Shown piece by piece: positions 47,801 through 53,969 of a DNA stretch of 64,000 nucleotides (its first letter is position 1; each line of letters begins with the position of its first letter). The position numbers and the translations under genes were made by a program. This stretch comes from Candidatus Onthoplasma faecipullorum (lineage in GTDB: Bacteria > Bacillota > Clostridia > Christensenellales > UBA1242), in the NCBI GenBank assembly GCA_019120295.1, contig DWVI01000009.1:44161-108160 (forward strand), given 5' to 3'. The notes under the pieces were generated by a model, which was not told the DNA's origin, ran no database searches, and worked only from the letters and a program-made list of their open reading frames with translations.

Positions 47801-48508
47801 TGCGTCTTCTTGTGTGATTTGTGGTTCTTTTTCCAAAGTGTTAACCATAAAGGGATGATTAGCAAAAATAGATAAAAGTTCTTCGTTTGTGTAACCAAAA
47901 CATTTAAGTAACACACCAAGGCTCATTTTGTATTTATTTTCAACCATAACGCGCAATGTATCGCCAGTAACTTGCTCAGTTTCTACCCTTATTCCGTGGT
48001 CTGGGGCTAACATTCCGTGATAGTCCATTCTACCAAATTTATTTATTTCTCCGTCAAAAATAACACCAGGAGATTTTTTGAATTGGTTTAATATAACACG
48101 CTCAACACCATTCCAAATAAATCCACCGTCGTTTGACATATATGGCACATCACCAAGGAACACGTCTTGGTCCATAACTTGACCAGTTTCCTTAACAAGC
48201 AAACGAACAGTTACTGTCAATGGAACTGTGTAACTAAGTTGTTTAGTTTTGCAAGTCGCCCATGAATATTTTGGTGTGTCGCCAACTGTATATGCCAAAA
48301 AAGACAACTCTGCTTTATTAGAGTAGTCTATAATCGGATTATATTCGTTCAAAACCTCACCAATGCCAACGTCTTTAAACCAAGCGTAACTTTGTTTAGG
48401 TATGCTTAACCAATCTTGCACTTCATATGGAATAACCTTTTTGGAAAAGTCGTGGCGAACAGCCTTTCCATTCTTGACTTTTTTAATGTTGAGTATGTTT
48501 GAATCCAT
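44834..48508 (-). CDS. rpoB: RNA polymerase beta subunit
   Basis: 1,224-aa beta subunit. Recognisable segments include [20 protein letters not shown] (rifampicin-region), [32 protein letters not shown] and [20 protein letters not shown] near the C-terminus, with an acidic tail ([10 protein letters not shown]). AAGGAG ribosome site. In most Bacillota rplJ-rplL lie immediately upstream; here the upstream genes are a zinc-ribbon protein and a subtilase-like protein, and rpoB has its own strong promoter. Confidence 0.98.
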   Translation of the reverse strand: [1224 protein letters not shown]

Positions 48509-48587
48509 TCATTAACTCCTTATTAAGTTGTATTACCGCCACCCATTCACAATATCTAGAACTAGCGATAATTATTCATACTAGACG

Positions 48588-48616
48588 AGTTTAACACAAT
48601 CTTCAACTAATGTCAA
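48588..48616 (-). promoter_or_regulatory. rpoB promoter TTGACA-N17-TAAACT
   Basis: Minus strand TTGACA 48616-48611 and TAAACT 48593-48588; leader about 75 nt. Direct repeats of ATCATG (48645-48670 region) lie upstream. Confidence 0.85.
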
Positions 48617-48727
48617 TAGTTTTTCACAACTTTTTTAAAAGAATTTTTCATGATTGCTTCTCAAACATGATACAGACCAAATATTGTCAATACTTATCCC
48701 ATATTTCTACGGTAAATAAACCAAAAC

Positions 48728-49033
48728 TCAATTTGCAAAATTTTCTTTATAATATTTCTTTGCTAAATCAATTGCTGTAAAACATTTATTTTTGGATAAT
48801 AAAATAATATTTTTATTATCCCGCCAAAATTTTTTATATTGATTTAAACTCATTTTGTTTGCTCCGCCCATATAATCAGGTTTATTATCTTGAATACCAT
48901 CGGCTTCCCAACCGCAAACATTGCAAATACTATGAAAATATTTTATTTTCTCCAAACCGCATACTTTACACTTATATGGTGGATAATTAACATCTTCTTT
49001 TATTTCATTTATATACTTTATTTTTGAACTCAT
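48728..49033 (-). CDS. Cysteine-rich CPCC-type zinc protein
   Basis: 101 aa. Residues about 18-70, YKCKVCGLEKIKYFHSICNV then CGWEADGIQ and YMGGANKMSLNQYKKFW, match the Cys_rich_CPCC family (usual form CPxCG...CPVCxWExD...GGANxxSL). Four cysteines likely hold zinc. Such proteins often sit near toxin/immunity or secretion genes, with role undefined. It follows the subtilase-like gene by 20 nt, probably in one transcript. Confidence 0.8.
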   Translation of the reverse strand: MSSKIKYINEIKEDVNYPPYKCKVCGLEKIKYFHSICNVCGWEADGIQDNKPDYMGGANKMSLNQYKKFWRDNKNIILLSKNKCFTAIDLAKKYYKENFAN

Positions 49034-49053
49034 AATTTATCTTTATTTTATAA

Positions 49054-50283
49054 CTAAACTTCCACTCCTGCGCGGTTTTCTTTTAGGATTTTCACTTCTT
49101 TTATTATTTCTTTCGGATTTGCTAAAAATACATAATTTTTATTCATTTTGCTAGTACTCTTTGCAATATCGCAAAATTCATTCCACGTTAAGTCTTTATA
49201 TACTTGCAAGCATAGTGCGTACATTCCCACCGCCTGTGGAATAGTCCATGAATAACAACTCACTTGTTCGAATTTATAACCTGTGTCACTGCAAAACTCA
49301 GGTACAACTTTTCCACCGCAAACTAATGTTGCAGGTTTATATGATTTTATGCTGGCAATATCTTTTTCAGTAGGATTTTTAGGAAAAAACTGATCTGGAT
49401 AATGATAATTTTCAGGATTGTTGTAATCGTCATAATATTTAATTTCGCAACAACTGAATGATAATTCAAATTTTAGAGAATCTACCAACACACAACCAAG
49501 TCTTTCTAATTCATCCACTTTTAAAAGCACTTTTTCAAAATTTTCAATGCTTCCATAGGCTGTTATTATTTCTTCTTTGCACCAATTTTTATCTTTATAT
49601 TTTTCATAAACATCTCGTGAATATAAGGCACCACTTCTAATAAGGGCTTTTATGGGTATTCCTGATTTGATTTTGTTTATAATATCATCTAAATACCTTG
49701 TGTATAATTCGATAAATTTTTCACCACGCCAAAAATGCACCGCATAATAATAGCATTCAACATCTGGCGCAACACCGATATTTTTGCCTAGCAGATTCGA
49801 TAAAACTCCTTCGCCGTGAAAGTTTGGTTCTTGTTTTACTTCATCTTTAATATGTATGTTAGCATTGCTAAATTCAATGTGTGAATTATTTAAGCAACTA
49901 TCCATACATGCAACAACTATTCCCTTACCCGTTATTCCTTGCTTGTGCAGTTCACGAATGCCAAGCATAGGGTTTTTGCCACGTTCTAATATCACTTGCG
50001 GATTAAAATCTTTTGGCATTTTGTCTGCACTTGGCCAAATTGTGGACGAATTAAAGGTTAGCATCGCCATATGTTCTTTATCTAACTTAGATAAATCGTA
50101 CTTGGACATATCTTTATTGCAAAAGCCCCAGCGCCAAATCATTTCCCAATCGGTTTCATCAGGATTTTCAGAATTTTTCCACTCATTATACTTTTTATCT
50201 ATCCATTCGTTAGTGATAACTAACGGAAATTTTATTTCATCTTCAAGAAATTCAGTCCATTCTTCTTTGCTTGTATTTTTCAT
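49054..50283 (-). CDS. Subtilase-like (S8) protein, cytoplasmic and divergent
   Basis: 409 aa without signal peptide. GITGKGIVVACMDSCLNNSH (Asp128), NFHGEG (His156) followed by GKNIGVAPDVECYYY, and CYSWTIPQAVGMYAL (Ser345) line up with the D, H and S blocks of subtilisins (GTGV.VAVIDTG, HGT.VAG...GVAP.A, GTSMA.P.VAG). The Ser block lacks the usual GTS-M-A but retains a Ser before xxxPxxVG. There is no oxyanion Asn that I can place confidently. It could be an active intracellular protease or a pseudo-enzyme. GAAGGGAT ribosome site. In operon with the CPCC gene. Confidence 0.72.
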   Translation of the reverse strand: MKNTSKEEWTEFLEDEIKFPLVITNEWIDKKYNEWKNSENPDETDWEMIWRWGFCNKDMSKYDLSKLDKEHMAMLTFNSSTIWPSADKMPKDFNPQVILERGKNPMLGIRELHKQGITGKGIVVACMDSCLNNSHIEFSNANIHIKDEVKQEPNFHGEGVLSNLLGKNIGVAPDVECYYYAVHFWRGEKFIELYTRYLDDIINKIKSGIPIKALIRSGALYSRDVYEKYKDKNWCKEEIITAYGSIENFEKVLLKVDELERLGCVLVDSLKFELSFSCCEIKYYDDYNNPENYHYPDQFFPKNPTEKDIASIKSYKPATLVCGGKVVPEFCSDTGYKFEQVSCYSWTIPQAVGMYALCLQVYKDLTWNEFCDIAKSTSKMNKNYVFLANPKEIIKEVKILKENRAGVEV

Positions 50284-50366
50284 AATTTATCCCTTCATTT
50301 TTTGTTTGTTGCTTATAATCCTAAGTTAGTCAAAACTTAAATATGCGAACAATCTCAATTGAATTT

Positions 50367-50383
50367 ATTAGTTAACAACTAAT
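50367..50383. repeat. Perfect 7-bp inverted repeat ATTAGTT-AAC-AACTAAT
   Basis: Lies 84 bp upstream of the subtilase-like start; possible operator. The 446-bp spacer 50284-50729 otherwise holds no ORF and no fully convincing promoter. Confidence 0.4.
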
Positions 50384-50729
50384 AGCGAATAAAAAAACAA
50401 TGTAAATCGTATGTTTTCATTTTACCTTATTGTAGCAATATTGTCAAATAACCAAGGAAATTAAATCAGGTTGTAACAAAATTTTAGGTTTCAAACTAAA
50501 ATGTAGTATACAAAGGATAAAATTAGGCGCCAAAGATAAAACTTTTGTAAAGTACATATTGCATTGACACTAAATAGGTTTAGCACACAAAACTAAATAT
50601 GAAATGGTTTGAGTTGAAAATTAAAAACAACCTTAACATATTTTGATAAAAAATATTTTGTGTGCATAGTGGTTATACCAATTTAAGTTAACGCAACGAA
50701 AAACAACAGAAATACATTCAGGAGGAAAT
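50384..50729. other. Spacer upstream of Cys-rich gene
   Basis: No ORF. TTGACA at 50573-50578 has no clear -10 at the right spacing; AGGAGGAAAT at the right end is the ribosome site of the Cys-rich gene. A specialised sigma factor could be used. Confidence 0.4.
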
Positions 50730-50936
50730 ATGTTTAACAAATTTTTTGGTGGCAACGACTGCGGTTGCAACAACGACTGCGGATGCAACACTGGTTGCAA
50801 TGATTGCACTTGGTTAATAGTATTGATTTTAATATTATGCAATTGCGGTTGCAAAGTTGACCCTTGCTTACTTATAATAATCTTATTAATCTTATGCGGC
50901 TGCGGCTGCGGTAAAAAAGACAACTGCGGTTGCTAA
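50730..50936 (+). CDS. Cys/Gly-rich mini-protein with two hydrophobic stretches
   Basis: 68 aa with 15 cysteines, mostly as CGC/CNC pairs (DCGCNNDCGCNTGCNDC, CGCGCGKKDNCGC), separated by two short hydrophobic runs (TWLIVLILIL, LLIIILLIL). AGGAGGAAAT is a perfect ribosome site. It may be a metal-binding, disulfide-linked membrane or spore-coat peptide, or a modified peptide; no family recognised. Its 3' end (39 nt plus about 11 nt after the stop) is duplicated at 51127 on the far side of a structured non-coding element. The two copies encode the same final 12 residues with only synonymous differences. Confidence 0.75.
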   Translation: MFNKFFGGNDCGCNNDCGCNTGCNDCTWLIVLILILCNCGCKVDPCLLIIILLILCGCGCGKKDNCGC

Positions 50937-51125
50937 CAGATAATAAAAGCTAAAAACACATCAACTTTATTTACTGCCACATAAGATTTTCCCCCAACCT
51001 ATTGGAAAGGGAGCAATGAGGGGAAATACCCATAGGGTGTCCCCTCATAAGAAGGAGCAAACAAGCAAAAGGCTTATGGTTGCAAACAAAGTGCGCAACC
51101 TAGCAAAAGTGCAGTTTGCTCCGCG
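50897..51125 (+). mobile_element. Guide-bearing structured element A (about 229 bp) at 3' end of Cys-rich gene
   Basis: Inserted between ...AATCTTATG and TGGCTGTGG... of the host gene. Content in order: a synonymously recoded copy of the gene's 3' end with stop; a 13-nt antisense segment (50976-50988); a hairpin-rich body including ATGAGGGG...CCCCTCAT with inner ACCC-ATA-GGGT, GGTTGC...GCAACC, and a closing stem GGAGCAAAC...GTTTGCTCC that ends 3 nt before the right boundary. Joining the flanks restores a full, identical protein end. It has no ORF. It is related in layout to element B at 53679. The mechanism (splicing or guided insertion) is inferred. Confidence 0.6.
50976..50988 (+). other. 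13-nt antisense guide of element A
   Basis: GCCACATAAGATT is the exact reverse complement of AATCTTATGTGGC, the sequence obtained by joining the host gene (to 50896) with the downstream copy (from 51126). The occupied upstream copy matches 12 of 13 (C at 50897 instead of T). Confidence 0.65.
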
Positions 51126-51126
51126 T

Positions 51127-51165
51127 GGCTGTGGCTGCGGAAAGAAAGACAACTGCGGTTGCTAA
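51127..51165 (+). repeat. Second copy of Cys-rich gene 3' end
   Basis: GGC TGT GGC TGC GGA AAG... to TAA versus GGC TGC GGC TGC GGT AAA... at 50898-50936: three differences, all third-position synonymous. Similarity runs on past the stop (ATAATAAA). Not preceded by its own start. Confidence 0.85.
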
Positions 51166-51265
51166 TAAATAATAAACTTAATACCAAAATAAGTTAAAAA
51201 CTAAAATAAAAAATTTTACCAAATTATAAAACTCAAAATTTTATAATTAAAGAAAAATTTTAAGT

Positions 51266-51300
51266 AAAAAAAGACCTACTAATTTAATAGGTCTTTTTTT
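51266..51300. terminator. Bidirectional terminator between element A and hflX
   Basis: AAAAAAGACCTA-CTAATTTAA-TAGGTCTTTTTTT. Would end both the Cys-rich transcript and hflX. Confidence 0.88.
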
Positions 51301-51488
51301 GTATTTTATTTTAAAGTTTATATAAAAAATTTAAATTTATAACAAATTTTTGTCAAAATCTAACAAAAATATCATATTTTTTATTATTTTTGCGTATTTT
51401 TTAGAAAATTTTTAAAATTTTTATAATATTTTGTGTTTTTGCTTTATTAGGTTTTATCATTAAAATTAGAAAAATTTATTTTCATATT

Positions 51489-52571
51489 TTAATACTTTCC
51501 GAGTTTTTGTTTAATCATTTGTTTTAATTGCGGTACGTTTTTACCGGTTCTAGCAACTATATAGCAAGTATCAAATGGGTATGATTTTAATTCGTTTAAT
51601 TCGTCTTTGTTGATTTTATCTATTTTATTATAAACTAGAATAACCTTATTTAAATCGACTTTTTGATTTTTAAGTTCTTCCATAACCACATCAATTTGTT
51701 CGTACTTATGTTTATCACTTGCATCAACCACCACTAGCAACACGTCTGCGTCCATTGTCTCTTCTAGTGTAGCCGAAAAGGCATAAACCAATTCGTGTGG
51801 AAGGTTGCTAACAAAACCAACTGTATCCACCACCACGTATTCCACACCATCGTCCCACACGCGTTTTGTTAACACGTCAAGAGTTGCAAACAATCTATCG
51901 TCTGCATAAGTGTCCGCCTTTGCAATTGCATTCATAAGGGTTGATTTTCCAGCATTAGTGTAACCAACCAGTGCCACACTTTTCATAGTGTTTAATCTTT
52001 GTTTACGTGTGGTTTGCCTACGCCTTTGAATGTCTTTTATTTCTCTTTCAAGTTTAACAATTCTATCTTGCACTTTTCTTCTATATAATTCTAGGCGCGA
52101 TTCACCTGCTCCTTTTGCTCCACTACCCCTTCCTTCACTTTTGTTATATTCATGAATAGTAGATAAGCGTGGAAGTGAATATTTTAGTTCTGCAAGTTCA
52201 ACTTGAAGTTTACCTTCACTAGATTTCGCGCGAGATGAGAAAATCTTTAAAATTAACATTGTCCGATCTATCGCTTTAATTCCCATTGCGTCTTTTAAAT
52301 TTCTAAGTTGCGAACCGGTTAGCGGACAATCAAAAATAACCACATCTGCTTCAAAATCTTTAACTTCGTCTGCTATCTCTTCAACTTTTCCTGAACCAAA
52401 ATAGGTTTTAGCGTTAAGTTCTTTAACTAAAAAAACATTTGTTTTAACAATTTCAAGCCCGCAAGACTCAGCAAGCAATTCCAATTCTTTTGACCTATAA
52501 TCTGCGCTATCTAAACTTAGATAAGGGCAAACTAAATACGCTTTTTCTTTTTCTATTTCCATTTCTCTCAT
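51489..52571 (-). CDS. hflX: Ribosome-associated GTPase HflX
   Basis: GTPase that splits stalled or idle 70S ribosomes. N-terminal HflX domain (about 1-170, with GSGKVEEIADEV and DCPLTGSQLRNLKDA), Gly-rich linker RGSGAKGAGESRLELYRR, coiled coil, then G domain: G1 GYTNAGKSTLMN, G3 DTVGF, G4 NKID. The track start (TTG 52577) is inside the ribosome region; ATG at 52571 after AAGGAGAG is preferred (360 aa). A 170-nt leader contains a short ORF and two competing hairpins (separate entries). Confidence 0.96.
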   Translation of the reverse strand: MREMEIEKEKAYLVCPYLSLDSADYRSKELELLAESCGLEIVKTNVFLVKELNAKTYFGSGKVEEIADEVKDFEADVVIFDCPLTGSQLRNLKDAMGIKAIDRTMLILKIFSSRAKSSEGKLQVELAELKYSLPRLSTIHEYNKSEGRGSGAKGAGESRLELYRRKVQDRIVKLEREIKDIQRRRQTTRKQRLNTMKSVALVGYTNAGKSTLMNAIAKADTYADDRLFATLDVLTKRVWDDGVEYVVVDTVGFVSNLPHELVYAFSATLEETMDADVLLVVVDASDKHKYEQIDVVMEELKNQKVDLNKVILVYNKIDKINKDELNELKSYPFDTCYIVARTGKNVPQLKQMIKQKLGKY

Positions 52572-52741
52572 AATCAACTCTCCTTTTAAATAATAAATTT
52601 TTAAATAGATTTTTCACAATGCAATTCAATCAAATTAAAGAAAAGTTGCTAAAATTTTTTAATTTTTGCGTATTTTTCTTAAAATTTTGCGATTTTTAAT
52701 ACTTTTTTCTTAAATTTATAGAATTTTCTATGAAAAGTATA

Positions 52742-52771
52742 TTACATTGTGAGATTTTTTAAATTGCTCAT
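52742..52771 (-). CDS. Leader peptide MSNLKNLTM upstream of hflX
   Basis: A 9-codon ORF with an excellent ribosome site (GGAGGTG, 6 nt before ATG), starting about 14 nt after the predicted transcription start. Its codons overlap the stem TGTGAGA...TCTCACA. The right arm of that stem can alternatively pair, as TCACAATG, with CATTGTGA near hflX (52614-52621). This layout is that of a leader-peptide attenuator; leader-peptide control is known for the antibiotic-induced hflXr of Listeria. Too short for the ORF track. Confidence 0.6.
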   Translation of the reverse strand: MSNLKNLTM

Positions 52772-52792
52772 CTCACACCTCCAAACAAGTTT

Positions 52793-52821
52793 ATTTTACC
52801 AAAAACCAAACAAATTGTCAA
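52793..52821 (-). promoter_or_regulatory. hflX promoter TTGACA-N17-TAAAAT
   Basis: Minus strand TTGACA 52821-52816, TAAAAT 52798-52793; start near 52786, placing the leader ORF at the very 5' end of the mRNA. Confidence 0.85.
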
Positions 52822-52894
52822 TAAAAAACTAATTTGTTTGCCTTTAATAAGTGACATTGACGCTTAACAAAAATTAGCAAATTGTTATAAATTA

Positions 52895-52923
52895 TTGCAA
52901 AAAATTTTCTAATTTGATAAAAT
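52895..52923 (+). promoter_or_regulatory. walJ promoter TTGCAA-N17-TAAAAT
   Basis: TAAAAT ends at 52923, 6 nt before the ATG at 52930, so transcription should begin at or within 1 nt of the start codon. Confidence 0.7.
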
Positions 52924-52929
52924 GCGCGT

Positions 52930-53730
52930 ATGCGCGTGTGCAATTTAGCAAGTGGAAGCAGTGGAAACTGCACATATATTGAAAGCAAGCAGGCAAAGAT
53001 TTTAATTGACAATGGAAAACCGCTTGCTTATGTTTTAAATGCCCTTAACGAATTAGGGGTTGCACCAGATAGTATTGATGCAATACTAATCACTCACGAA
53101 CACAGTGACCACATCAAAGGAATAGAAAAATATTCGCGTTCGTTTTCCACTCCAATATATGTGCACAATGAAATTAAAGAAATTATCAAAAATCAAATTC
53201 ATGTTGATAGTGAACTCTTTAACTTTTATGATAGTGATTTTTACATCAAAGATTTACATATACAACCATTTCCACTTCCACATGATAGCAAATACTGCGT
53301 TGGATATAGAGTTGAAGAAGAAGACGCCGTCGTTTCCGTTTGCACCGACCTTGGTTTTTTCAGTGACGAAACTTTTGAAGCAATCAAATCTAGTGCTCTT
53401 GTGTTTTTAGAAGCAAATTATGACCCAGAGATGTTAATGTCCTACCCTAACTATCCAATATTTTTAAAGCGAAGAATAAATGGACCAAAAGGTCATTTAT
53501 CTAATATAAATTGTGCAAAAGCAATTGAACGATTGGTGCACGCTGGCACTCGGCTTGTTGTGTTATCGCATATTAGCGAACATAGCAACACTGTTAACCT
53601 AGCCGTTAACACAATCGCAAATTATTTAGAAAGCAAAAACATAATTCCAAACGTTAACATTCGCCTAGACATCGCCCACCATGAAAAGCGCGGAACAATA
53701 TTTAAAATCACCCCAACTAGCCAAAAGTAA
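52930..53730 (+). CDS. walJ: WalJ/YycJ-type metallo-beta-lactamase fold hydrolase
   Basis: 266 aa. MBL-fold with CNLASGSSGNCTYIE, the metal motif ITHEHSDHIKGIE (HxHxDH), CTDLGFF and the late His region VLSHISEHSN, the signature of YycJ/WalJ, proposed 5'-3' exonuclease acting in DNA mismatch repair and linked in other Bacillota to the walRK operon (not present here). There is no Shine-Dalgarno; the promoter abuts the ATG, so the mRNA is probably leaderless. The last 58 nt, including the stop, are duplicated at 53912-53969 beyond element B, with two synonymous changes (His codons CAC/CAT swapped). Confidence 0.9.
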   Translation: MRVCNLASGSSGNCTYIESKQAKILIDNGKPLAYVLNALNELGVAPDSIDAILITHEHSDHIKGIEKYSRSFSTPIYVHNEIKEIIKNQIHVDSELFNFYDSDFYIKDLHIQPFPLPHDSKYCVGYRVEEEDAVVSVCTDLGFFSDETFEAIKSSALVFLEANYDPEMLMSYPNYPIFLKRRINGPKGHLSNINCAKAIERLVHAGTRLVVLSHISEHSNTVNLAVNTIANYLESKNIIPNVNIRLDIAHHEKRGTIFKITPTSQK

Positions 53731-53917
53731 TACTTAATTTAAAAATGGGCGATGTCTTTTTGGGGGTCCCCATAAGACAAAGTTGCAATGGGGTTTAACT
53801 CGGGGTCCCCACGAGAGTCGAAGAACTCGCAGTGGGGAAAAGGAGCAACCGATTAAAGGTTCAGGCACCGCAGTGTAACAAGGTGACTAACAATAATGAG
53901 TGTTGCGACGCCGCCCA
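53679..53917 (+). mobile_element. Guide-bearing structured element B (about 239 bp) at 3' end of walJ
   Basis: Sits between ...GACATCGCCCA and TCACGAAAAG... of walJ. Order: recoded gene end and stop, 13-nt antisense segment (53745-53757), then a body with CCCCAT...ATGGGG, CCCCACGAG...CTCGCAGTGGGG and GCAAC...GTTGC stems, closing a few nt before the right boundary. Motifs GCAATG(A)GGG and AAGGAGCAA are shared in the same order with element A. No ORF. Joining the flanks restores the same WalJ protein. GC content is visibly higher than that of neighbouring spacers. Confidence 0.6.
53745..53757 (+). other. 13-nt antisense guide of element B
   Basis: ATGGGCGATGTCT is the exact reverse complement of AGACATCGCCCAT, formed by joining walJ (to 53678) with the downstream copy (from 53918); the occupied upstream copy matches 12 of 13. 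Confidence 0.65.
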
Positions 53918-53969
53918 TCACGAAAAGCGCGGAACAATATTTAAAATCACCCCAACTAGCCAAAAGTAA
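53912..53969 (+). repeat. Second copy of walJ 3' end
   Basis: CGCCCATCACGAAAAGCGCG... through TAA matches 53673-53730 in 56 of 58 positions; both differences are silent in His codons. No start or ribosome site of its own. Confidence 0.9.

Noticed and set aside
50898-51165. Diversity-generating retroelement (VR/TR pair)
   Set aside because: The two copies do not show adenine-specific substitutions, the changes are all silent, and no reverse transcriptase is near.
51100-51165. A second complete Cys-rich gene after element A
   Set aside because: Only the last 39 nt are present, with no start codon or ribosome site.
50897-53917. Canonical group I or group II intron
   Set aside because: No recognisable P/Q/R/S core, no U:G pair at the proposed 5' site, no GUGYG start or domain V; bodies are shorter than usual. 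A divergent or minimal ribozyme is not excluded.
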